Of a DNA stretch of 64,000 nt, positions 54,001 to 64,000 are shown piece by piece. How positions within the stretch are numbered: position 1 is the first letter of the stretch; every line of letters begins with the position of its first letter. A program made the translations under genes and the position numbers. The notes under the pieces were generated by a model. The model worked only from the letters and a program-made list of their open reading frames with translations, had not been told where the DNA came from and did no database searches. Origin of the DNA: Haberlea rhodopensis (lineage: Eukaryota > Streptophyta > Magnoliopsida > Lamiales > Gesneriaceae); the NCBI GenBank assembly GCA_907163345.1, contig CAJQUN010000003.1:6304821-6368820 (forward strand). Reading direction: 5' to 3'.

Positions 54001-56198
54001 AGACTACGATTGGAGCTTTTGCTTGAATCATGTCTGTGGGATCAAAGACTACATGCATTACTCTCATCCGATCTTAAGGTGGTTGATACCGAATCAGTTA
54101 ACTTACAATCAACCAAACATTTACTACAAGAAGATGCAATTGCTGGGAAAGAACTTGCTACGACTGAGATTGCTGTTGAAAATTCCTACAGTCCTCGTCC
54201 TCCTGAAAATACTTCTGAAGCTGAAAACCAGTTGGATACGTCTTCTGATGTCAGCGAGTTTCCAATTAAAGACATTCCGATTCATGGACCTTTTGAACGA
54301 TTTACAGGAGATAATTCATGTTCCATAGATGAATTGGATGAAAAAGGATCAGCGGTTGCTGATATCTTGGATGAAATCTACTTCCGAATATCATTTTGAC
54401 GATGTTAAGAGAAACTCTGGAGAGGACAATTTTGATAAGATAGTGCCAATTGCTACTGAAGTTGAATCCACTGGTTATGCAAACAATCCTCTCAAAGATA
54501 ACCACAATCTATTTGTTTCATTAAACCTAGAAAATGATAGAGATTGGATATGGGCTCCATTTTCAGACATTCGACGGGAATACCTGGTGGATATCCAGAG
54601 AGGCTACTTGCCAAAATTTGAATCTTTAAACAGCCATGCGGCAGAATCAACGGCTCAGAAATTGATTGCTGATGAAGGTTCTCGACTGCACATTCCTCTC
54701 GGTGCTAATGACTATATTGTGACTGATTATGAGGATGAATTGTCAAGCATCATAGCTTGTGCTCTGACATTTTTGAAGGATCGAGCTACTGTATCAGAGG
54801 ATCCAACAGAGGATTCTTGGAAAGAGAGACGAATGGATGCTAAGTCAAGCGAGAGTTCTCAGAGCATGACTCGGACATTCTCTTTGGGTTCTCCTCGTTG
54901 GTCTTCATTTGGTTCCTCAGATTCCGACAGCATTCAATCTCCATTTGCCATTTCCTCAGAAGATTCACGTTCTTCAAGTTTTGATGGTTTAGATTTGTTG
55001 GATTCATTGTTCTCTTATGGTGCTAGCCACCCACAAGTTTCTTTGGGTTCAGGGAAAAGTCACGGGAAACGTAAATATTCTGTTATAAGTTTATATGCAA
55101 GCCAGTTTCGTCAGTTACGGGATCGGTGTTGTCCTTCTGAAATCGGCTATATTGCTTCTCTAAGCCGTTGTAGGAACTGGGATGCCAAAGGTGGGAAGAG
55201 TAAATCTTTCTTTGCTAAAACATTAGATGATCGATTTATTATTAAGGAAATTAAGAGGGCGGAATTTGATTCTTTCATAAAGTTCGCTCCAAACTACTTT
55301 GAGTACATGAACCAGTGCTATGAGCTGGGAAACCAGACCTGTCTAGCTAAAATTCTTGGTATCTATCAGGTGAATGATGTTTACTTTTATCCTGGTCCAA
55401 GTCATCATCATTTGCATATCTATTTTAGAGCTGTGTATAAACTAACTATTCTTTTTTCTCACTCATTCTTAACAATCTAAATTATTTCAGGTCGTCATTC
55501 GAGCGACGAAGAATGGAAAGGAGGCCAGGCATGATGTCCTGGTGATGGAGAATCTTTCATTTGATCGAGATATAGCTCGACAGTATGATCTTAAAGGAGC
55601 TTTACATGCTCGATTTACCGCCACTGACAACGGTTCAGGAGATGTTCTTTTGGACCAGAATTTTGTCAATGATATGTATGTTTCACCTCTCTATGTAAGT
55701 AGAAGATCAAAGAGGAATCTGCAGCGGGCTGTGTATAATGACACACATTTTCTCAATGTGAGTCACACTTTTTCCAACTTCGTTTTAATTGCTATGTATT
55801 GGCTAATGGCTTGACTTTATGTTTGATTACTTTTTCAGTCAATCAATGTGATGGATTATTCTCTTCTAGTGGGAGTGGATACTGAAGGTCGTAAACTGGT
55901 CTGTGGGATCATAGACTATCTCAGGCAGTATACTTGGGACAAGCAATTCGAGAATTGGGTTAAATCTTCACTTGTTATTCCTAAGAACCATTTGCCGACT
56001 ATCATCTCTCCCAAAGAATATAAAAAGAGATTTAGAAAGTTCATCGATACACACTTTTTGACTGTACCAGATCACTGGTGTTCCCGAAGATCTAAACCTT
56101 GCAAACTGTGCGGTCCTATCGAGGAAAACGGTCTGGGACTTATGAAGTCCCAAATGGAAGGTATTAGTGATAATTTTTCTCGTTCAACAGCTCAGTAG
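48084..56198 (+). CDS. FAB1D: FAB1C/D-type phosphatidylinositol-3-phosphate 5-kinase, with lesions
   Basis: Exons read: 47889-48162, 48229-48262, 48403-49041, 49782-49926, 50011-50343, 50770-51600, 52281-52615, 52972-53098, 53215-53370, 53932-55369, 55491-55757, 55839-56198, all GT..AG with consistent phases. From the ATG at 48084 they total 4744 nt, one more than a multiple of three: the frame shifts by one in the A-run at 54374-54376. Domains: acidic N-terminal part, Cpn60/TCP1-like domain (exons 4-6), Cys-rich region (exons 7-8, CKACG), and PIP kinase (exons 10-12; IIKEIK, MDYSLLVG). No FYVE domain, as in FAB1C/D. The enzyme makes PtdIns(3,5)P2 on endosomes and the vacuole. The upstream exon part (47918-48083) encodes a CxxC zinc motif typical of FAB1D but is broken. 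As read, the kinase domain is out of frame. Confidence 0.88.
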
Positions 56199-57222
56199 CA
56201 ATGGAGAGATCACTCTGGTTTTTGTGAGATCTTCCCATTATGATGGTATAAACAAAATGGATTCTTCATTTTCAACTGACTGGCTTTTGTTAAATCTTCT
56301 TATATTGTATATAAATGATCACAAAATCGTAGGTCCCCTCTCATCCTGCTACTATTTTTCAGCAAAGTTCTGAGGGTGTTTTGCTATTCCCGTGGTAGGT
56401 TTGCACATATACTTTTTTTCTTCTTTCTATTCGTACAAGTAATTGTAAAAATATCATTGTAACTCAACTACTTTTGTTGATTACTTGCCGCAAAATACGA
56501 TAGCGGATGTATTTCTTAAACTTTGAATATTCATATGCTGTTCAAATACTTTTAGTTTTGATTACAGATGGGATGAATGCAAAATTATTGATTACTATCC
56601 AAAATAGAACGATTTCATTTCAGATGCAAGTTAAGAACCTGGATTTTACATGCAAGCTAAACCTTATTTTCTTGGTATGTCTGTCTCTGATAATCTCTCC
56701 ATCTAACGAAACTGTGGCAGTGTAAACATGGAGGATTATAGTGGTTGTGTGTTTATGTAAACTGGGTTTAATTTCTGAAATTACACATGATCAATCTTGA
56801 AGGTAATGTAGGGACAAAATTAGGGTCAGAATCCAAGTTTGAAGAAATAAAACCTTTATTTCAATGGGGTTAGTATCATTATCTGCAGCATGGCCCCTTT
56901 AACGTCATTTTTTTGTTTTCAACTTGGGAAATTAAGAAATCTTTACTCCGAATATCATTATTATATTTACTTTGGAGCCCAAGAAACTTGCAGCTGTAAG
57001 TTAGCAGATATTGAAAAGACATACTGCAACAGTCATTACATCACAACTCGATAAATATGCTATATTTATAGCAATCAAGATACAAATACATATAATGTAA
57101 TGAAGTTTCTGTGAGTTTTTATCAAAAAAATAAACTCATCTGGATAGATAGGTAATTAAAACAAAGTATTGAGTACGATGAAAAATTAAAGAATCGACAA
57201 AAATCATAAAGATATAAAGTGT
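56199..57222. other. Convergent 3' UTRs between the FAB1-like and GT47 genes
   Basis: About 1 kb of AT-rich sequence between the two stop codons. AATAAA-like signals occur on both strands (plus strand near 56846; minus strand near 57130). No gene seen. Confidence 0.5.
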
Positions 57223-59708
57223 TCAAATGCAATGACAGCGAAGTGGTACCGAAACACCTGGAGGTTTTCTCCTCTCTCGCACGATAGCTTCTTTGATCAT
57301 CGGCAGTTTTTCATGTACCTTTTTCCATATGTGATTGACTGCACCATCCAATAGTGCAGGACCTATGCCACCGGGAAAGCCGTTATCATACTCGAAGATT
57401 TGTTGGACCTTAGCCATATTTTTGCGATACCTATCCTTCTGTTCGTTGGAATACTTTCCTAGATGACCCACGAGCCATTTAGGCCTCAAAGCATCACTAA
57501 CTGCTACAAAAACTGAAAATTCAGAATAATCCACAATTCCTTCGAATGGGAGCTCTATGTTGTCACTAACAATAACTGGTATACAGAGACTCTGGATGGC
57601 ATCAAAAAGCCTACATGATGTAGGCGTATCTCCTGCTGGGTGCAGACAGAATTCTGATGCCCTCATTCCCTTTATTGACTGCTCCTTCCCGGTGGCATTG
57701 GGGAAGCCTTCTTCTATAACGACTCCAGGTTCATTGATTAGTAAATCCCATAATTTTTCTCGAACAAGTCCACCCTACAGATAGCAAAAAAAAGTTGATA
57801 GAGAGAAGTTTTGGACGAGAATAAGTGGATGGTATTAAGTGTAATATAATTAACTGACGGGTATATAATGTATGAATATCAGTGAAAACAATAGTTGCAG
57901 AGACAACAATCGGATCAAGAAGAGCAAGGAAACAAAACGTTCTTAAGACAGATCTTTCAAGAATGGCATTGTGGCTCAGCAGATGCATACAATTTACAGA
58001 CAAGTTTAATATAATTTCGGAAATGTTAAAAAAAACAACTATTCAGTAAGTCATGAAATAAAATTTTCAAGTTCCTAGCAAAGAGGATATCACTAACCCG
58101 ATGCCTGTGTTTGGCACCTTTGAAGTAAAGAAGAGTGTGCCTTCTCTGGTTTTCCGATATGTGCAGTCTTGGAAGTAAATAGGAGTACGGCACGATGACA
58201 TCTTTCAGCAGCGAAACTTGGGTGTGATGTATCATCAAGTCGGATGAGTTCTCAATGGATGCTTTGGAGTCGAGCCTGTACCAGCCGCCAAAATCCACCA
58301 CAAGTAGAACAGCTGGTGTAATTTCATCCTTGACATGCCACATAGCCACAGGGTCTGCCAAAGAATGCTTCAAGTTTTAACATAACCTGACAATCAAGAG
58401 GCTAAAATATAAGCAACTAATGCATGCAATACACTTATCTCAGGTTCCCTGATTAATGATTAAAATAACACTGGATGTCTAAAAGAACTGCAGAACAGCA
58501 CAAAAGCCAGAAACAAATTGCAAGACATTGAAATTTACAGTTTTGATCCATATATGATTGAAGAACAATGTTCATATGCTTGACAAGGAATGTGATCAAT
58601 AACCACAATCCAGCTAAAGCACAAGCATGAGAGAAAATCAAACACGCTATATATCCGTAAGAACACAATAGGTCAGAATAAGGATCCAACCTCGGTCTTT
58701 ATCCATCTAAGCTATTTGTGCTGTTTCACTTCAGTCTTTTATCGAAAAATAATACAAAGATCATGTGTTAAGTAATCATTATTATAGCTTTCCAATTTAC
58801 CCTCGCCATAATTACTAAAAGTAACTTCTTTTGATTCCTATTCCATTCTATGAGTGTGTAGAGCATACGTGCTTGATTTGCACACATTCTAGCCTTGTAT
58901 TTATGTTTGCAAACCTCATCGAACAAAGGCTATGGTTCCTATTCTCGTCCGATGATCTTGATACCAGCTACTAGATAGCCTCAATAAACTATAATGGATC
59001 CATCATTACTACTTACTAGCGAGCTTTTCAAGCAGCAGCAGGATGGAAATTAAACAAAACGGAGACATCAATAACATATATGCAAAAACACAGTCATTTA
59101 CCGGTGAAAACAAAGACATGATCTCTGCCCCCAGACTTTTTCCAAGCCTCTGACTTTCTAACCGTATCAATCACCATTCTTTGCCTCTTATAATCCTCAT
59201 TCTCCTCAACCCTCTTTCTAAAGACACCTTTATTAATCACCAGCTGCAATTCAGCACTTAAAGTTGCAAAAAATGGGACAAAAATCACATCAGCCTCCCT
59301 ATAATCGAAAACCCTTCTCGCGAAAGACTCTCTTTTCACCTCTTCGGGCGCCATCAAGTCCCCCAAGATCCAGTACTCAGCGCTGTACTGTTTAATTATT
59401 GGATTTGCAGGATAAGGAAGATAGTTTTCAAAATCTTTAGGCAAAAGGGTCTTTCTTACTTCGTTGTCTACTTCGCTTCCAAGCCTTGAATCGGAGTTCA
59501 AAGCCCAATATTTTTCTAAGAGGCCGTAGTTGAGGGATCTGGGGAGGGGTGAAATGTAGACATTGATGGATTCTTGTTTGAAGGGCAGGGTAGTTCGGTG
59601 ATTCAGTGGAGGCGCTGAATTAGTGCTGGAGTTCCAGTAGAAGAAGGCCAGCGAGAGAACGGAGAGGAGAGAGAATGTGAAGAAGAGGGGTGGAGTTTTT
59701 AAAGCCAT
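57223..59708 (-). CDS. GT47 exostosin-family glycosyltransferase (ARAD-like)
   Basis: Three exons on the minus strand: 59708-59102, 58354-58098, 57774-57223; together 1416 nt, 471 residues, phases consistent. The start M-A-L-K is chosen because it sits right before a single membrane segment (LFFTFSLLSVLSLAFFYW), giving a Golgi type II protein; an in-frame ATG at 59804 is possible. The exostosin domain follows: INVYISPLPRSLNYGL, DVIFVPFFATLS, GGRDHVFVFT-DPVAMWHV, then the sugar-nucleotide part with FCLHPAGDTPTSCRLFDA and IPVIVSDNIELPFE, a GT47 hallmark. Family members build pectic arabinan, xylan or xyloglucan side chains; the exact substrate cannot be told. No lesion seen. Confidence 0.92.
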
Positions 59709-60263
59709 TGGAGTGGTTTTCAGCTTTGATTTGAGACGATGTGAAGATGTTTGGATTAATGTCTGTAAGGTTACTAAGAAACAAACCATCAATCCCCTTC
59801 CCAAATTCTTGTTTAACCACCCCTAAAGTCTATATCTATACCTTACTGATTTATTAAGAAACAAACCATACAACGACCTCTTTGGTTTGGGGAAATTTCA
59901 ATATGAAAAATCTTGAGCATTTGTTATCTTTCATTCTGTAATTTTTTCCACGCTTCATACCAATTCTTCTGTTATGGTCTGGTGAAATTATCAACACAAT
60001 AATCTATGTGTCAAGAGTTTATATCCGATGCGGCAATATATATGAAATTGATCTTGTAAATTTGTTGTGTGCATTAATTTTAACAATACAACCATTCTCC
60101 AACACAAATAACCAATTCAAAAAACACCATAGACACCAACAATCAATTCAGAAAACACCAAGCATCACTATAAAAAGGGTAAAGATACTAACATTTTGAT
60201 CTTTTCAAGACATCAAGCAGCACCTACAAAAAGGGTAAAGTTACTAAAATTTATAAAACACAT
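59709..60263. other. Upstream region of the GT47 gene
   Basis: Holds the presumed minus-strand promoter and 5' UTR. A repeat AAGAAACAAACCAT occurs at about 59777 and 59859, and near-duplicate CAATTCARAAAACACCA motifs lie near 60110-60160. No clear TATA box could be chosen. Confidence 0.4.
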
Positions 60264-62444
60264 TCATCTCTTTGTTATTTTTTTCCTCCCAAACTCTCCA
60301 ACAGATGGCATTCTTTCCATTTGTGCTCTATCCCGTTTTCGTGTATCATCCGGTGATAATACTTCAATGTTAGAAATTTCATCTGGGATGATCCATTCGC
60401 TTGATGTGGTACTGGATATATTGTCTCTGCATACGCTAATTACCACATATGTGATGTGTAATAATCCGAGCACAAAGTAGATCGTTATGTTTGCTTGGTC
60501 CATCGCTGCAATGACATGTGCACATGGAAGTTTGTCAATCTGAAATACCCGACAACTGCATGAAAAGTAAGAAAAATCTACAATTTCATCAAGTTTGCCA
60601 CCTGACAAAAGATACTAAACTTGTTCAATTGTGTGGATTTTAGGAATTGAGAAATGGCAAAATTATCACGAACAGCCCCCTCCGCAAATGGAGTTAGTCT
60701 TGTTTTTTCATTAGTCGCCTCTGCTGCATTGCGATACTTGTTGAACCAAGAAGAAACTAATTTCAATATGGCATCCATTAATGCTATAATTGGTAACTCC
60801 CACTCATTCTTCAATCTAGCATTGATCGACTCAACCCCATTAGTAGTCATGATGTTATATCGGACACCTGGGGAGTGTGCTCTGGACCATTTATCCGGCG
60901 AAGAGCTTTTCTCAAGATACATAGTCACACTTGGATATCTATATTTTAATTCTTCAAAAAGATAACCAAATTCAGAAACTTTGTATGCGGTTGCTGTTTT
61001 CATAAATAATCAATTCCCCCCTGTCCTTTGACAACTTGTTTGATATTTTGACAAAGATGACACATGCAATGTACGTGATGTGCCATTTCATACACCCTCG
61101 CCACTGAATTAATACTTGACATATGTTTGTCAGAAATAATTACCAAATCAATATCGTCGGGAATTAAGCCTTGCAATCTTTCTAAGAACCAAGTCCATGA
61201 TGCATCGTTTTCTTTGTCAACCACACCCCATACAATAGGATATTGGTGATGATCACCATCCTGGGCAGAGGCAACAAACAAAACACCCATGTCCTTCGCC
61301 TTCAAAAAAGTCCCATCAATTGCAATAACTTTTCGCATCCACCTAAATCCATCGATGCATGCCCCAAGCCATAAACACGTACTTAAATCTGCCCATATGG
61401 TCACTCTCCAAATGAGTTGCAGTATCTTTATTTACATGTTTAACCATGTACAAATAGACGGCCATATTTTTATAGCTTTCCTCTGGATCTCCTCTCAGTT
61501 GGTTCAAAGCAAGTTGTTTTCCTTTCCAATCTTTGTAGTAACTTATATGAACTCCCCGATTCTGCATCATCGTCATTATCGATTTTGGTGCTAGTGTGAT
61601 TTGGTGCCCTCAGAAGTTCTCCATCAATACATCTGCAATTGTTGTTGCGGTTGCTTATCGATGCCTCCTATGTCGATCATCTAAGTCACAAGTGTGTTTG
61701 TTGCAATATGTGCATATGGAGAACCGAGAAGAATTCATGATTTGTGCTCCACGCACTCTCCAAGTGCATTTTTCAGAAATGCATCTCACAGAATAAATAA
61801 TCTTAGTCGATTTTACAACATGCATTTCAAATGAAGCATTTAAAGATAACTTAATCAGCTCATTTCTCGGATCACACTTGCTACTAAACTCTTGACCAAC
61901 TGATAAATTAGATCCATCGGGGAAGGCATATATCTCATCATCGAGACAACCACTAAATGTGTTCGCCACATTACATTTGTCTCTAACTTGATCACCCTTA
62001 TCTTGTGTTCTTCTGAGGGCAGAATTAAAATCATCTTCTATGATAATACAATTAAAGAATTCATCACGTACATGAGCATCCACATCATGTCCACTCTCTC
62101 CACCACTTCCAGCAGATGATATGATTTAATATTTCCACGTGTGGCACATGTCTACTTCTTGAATCACTAAATGATAAATATGTTCTCAACGACCGGGAGT
62201 TGCGTATATAATTTGGACATGCATTACATATACCAATTTTCGGTAAATAACTTAACCTCAACTCAAAGTTCATTCCACTTAGCTCAAGGGTCTCGAAAAT
62301 TTCATTTAGCAAAAATTTTACTGTCAAATTATTCTCGTCAACAGAAACTGCAATCCATTCAGCATTATCTCCAAGGGACCATTTGTAAATATCTTGCTCA
62401 TCGTAATTCCACTTGCCATCATAATTCATAAAGATTTGAATCAT
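60264..62444 (-). pseudogene. MULE transposase with SWIM zinc finger, disrupted
   Basis: Minus-strand pieces in order: 62444-62085 (N-terminal part), 62083-61655 (MuDR domain with TWRVRG block), 61576-61343, 61404-61000 (DDE core: VIAIDGTFLK Asp, IISDKH Asp, VVDKEN..WTWFLERL), 61003-60578 (MTTN.VES.N.RLK block), 60608-60264 (SWIM: CSCRVF..DKLPCAHVIAA, basic end). Each joint is a small overlap with a frame change, so at least four frameshifts plus stops have accumulated. It is a different MULE from that at 30603: it keeps SWIM and has no Pro-rich tail. I could not find its terminal inverted repeats or target duplication. Confidence 0.85.
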
Positions 62445-62449
62445 TGATA

Positions 62450-63837
62450 TTTCCTGTATGAATAAATAAGTGTTTTCAGAAAAATATATGTAAAAAAATG
62501 AAGAACAAGTGACTCAATGAAGTAAGTGACCGAACAATGGGTGAGGGTGATTTGTGCACCGTGAACATGGCGAAATTTTGTATTAAATTTCATTTTACAG
62601 CAGCTGTGCAGTAAGGAAAATGAGCAGCTAAAGAAACAATTGATTAAATACACACACAAAACCGATCGCCTATCATTTGTGTGGAACAGGCTACTTCCAC
62701 AAAACTCTTGCAACTAAAACAATCATGAAATAAATAACGCATGAAATGAGAAATCAAATAGAGAAAAGAACAAAATCACATAAATTGCGGCCAACTACAT
62801 CTCAAATCAAACTCTTAATAAAAAAAAAATCAAAAAACTTGTTCGGATTTCTTATTTCTAAATTTAATGCAAAATTATTTCACACACTTAATTCACCTAG
62901 ATATTCAAACTTGTCATACATTCTAGCACGAGTATACACACAAAATGAAAAATGATTTTTTTACACCATCCTAGTATTAATATTCAGATGCAAATTGCAA
63001 ACAATCCATTATTATTAATCAACCATAAGCTTATAGATGAATAACTCATTACGTGAATTGCAGGAACAGAGTAAGAAGAAAAGGAAAACGAAGCACCAGA
63101 TCAATGATGCCTTTGATTCTGTAAACATGAAGTGGAAGTGGAAGTGGAAGCAGGAAAGAAAGAAAATGACGTGTGGCGGGAATAGAAATGAAAGGGAAGG
63201 GCCCATATGGGATAAATTGAGTTTTATGTATTATGAAGGTCATTCGACCAAAAATTAGTTTAATGAGACCTTTGACTTAAAAAAATATTGTTTTTAAGGT
63301 CATTTAATTTTTTAACCCTCTTGGTTAGCCCGACCCCTATAATGACTCGAGTTCGATTCTCCCCACTCCATAGTTAGGATGGTAAAAAAAAGTGGTATAT
63401 TGTTTATGATATATCACAAACAATTTTTCAATAATTCGTAATTAGTGGTAATCGGTTCTACATAAGATTAATACTATGATTACTAGCTCAATATTCTGAT
63501 AAAAGAATATTGGCAGAATTTAAAACATATAGAAAAACCTTAGGAACACAAATTATATTTTGGATAAATCTTTTATTCATTTCCAATATCCATAATATTT
63601 GTCTATATATGAAATAAAATATAATTTGTACAAGTTCATTGTAAAAATGAACATCTGAAAAATTGATAGAAGGCATTTTCATGGCTAATCATGAAAGATC
63701 AAGACACCAAATGCCATGAATTGATTACTCAAAGTAAGAAGAATTCTGTTTGGGTTTAATTTCTTGATGTCATTACAATACTAGGTATATGTAAACGCTT
63801 ACACTAAACAGGGAATATAAAACAATTTCTAAGAAAC
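62450..63837. other. Intergenic DNA, no gene recognised
   Basis: AT-rich. A short stretch at about 63318-63375 has a tRNA-like B box (GAGTTCGATTCTCC) followed by a short A-run, possibly a SINE scrap. A GGAAGTGGAAGT repeat lies near 63131-63150. Confidence 0.45.
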
Positions 63838-64000
63838 TTAGAGCTCTGCTAAGTGCTCGGAGCTCAGAAGCTCGCCATAGTCTTCATTTTGAACATTTTC
63901 TACTCTCGATTCGTGGACTAACACTCAAGAACCGCGTCATCAAAATTCCAGTCTCTAACAAGATCCCTTCTGATGGCACGGCTTCTGACAAGTCTTGGAG
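63838..64000 (-). CDS. Possible 3' end of an unidentified minus-strand gene (partial)
   Basis: On the minus strand a frame ending in TAA (63838-63840) reads E-D-Y-G-E-L-L-S-S-E-H-L-A-E-L, with a coding-like composition. Just upstream a second frame (SRAIRRDLVRDWNFDDAVLE) also looks coding but is offset, so a frameshift or intron near 63918 is needed to join them. I do not recognise the family. It runs off the window. Confidence 0.35.

Noticed and set aside
56507..56725. 72-residue plus frame after the FAB1 stop
   Set aside because: Lies in the AT-rich 3' region with no coding character or homologous features.

Overview
This is a nuclear window from a flowering plant, most likely a dicot. It is AT-rich, has plant-type introns (GT..AG, T-rich acceptors), and carries Ty1/Copia and Ty3/Gypsy LTR retrotransposons, Mutator-like elements (MULEs), hAT and other MITEs, and a probable Helitron. 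It also holds two plant genes: a FAB1C/D-type phosphoinositide kinase and a GT47 exostosin-family glycosyltransferase. No species call is possible from the sequence alone.

Layout. 25-6679: complete Copia element (903/922-bp LTRs, 5-bp TSD AAAAC) with a broken integrase frame. 6.7-9.8 kb: AT-rich intergenic DNA with a probable non-autonomous Helitron and MITE pieces. 9843-16671: very young Copia element (403/404-bp LTRs differing at about three positions, TSD AAAGG). Its gag start appears to lie in the LTR and to be spliced across a 1.76-kb leader intron. 19472-27596: minus-strand Tekay/Del-type chromovirus with several lesions and one LTR missing about 750 bp. 27884-29489: foldback MULE with a 10-bp TSD and nested hairpins. 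29753-29928: hAT MITE with a perfect 8-bp TSD. 30603-34645: MULE with a decayed transposase, inserted in a minus-strand glycine-rich protein gene. 35652-37916: Tat-like gag-only LTR element. 38-46 kb: AT-rich DNA with MITEs, local duplications, a MULE-like element carrying a minisatellite (41808-43528) and a TRIM-like element (45194-45538).

The last 17 kb is genic. A 12-13 exon FAB1D-like gene (+, 47.9-56.2 kb) is convergent with a three-exon GT47 gene (-, 57.2-59.7 kb), with about 1 kb between the stop codons. FAB1 makes PtdIns(3,5)P2 on endosomal and vacuolar membranes; the GT47 protein looks like a Golgi type II glycosyltransferase of cell-wall synthesis. They share no pathway I can see, but I recall the same two families being adjacent in Arabidopsis (At1g34260/At1g34270). 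The FAB1 copy has a degraded first coding exon and a 1-nt frameshift before the kinase domain. A decayed minus-strand MULE transposase follows at 60.3-62.4 kb, and a minus-strand coding end runs off the right edge.

Caution: several frame breaks, in elements and in the FAB1 gene alike, sit at short A-runs. Some may therefore be assembly indels rather than biology.
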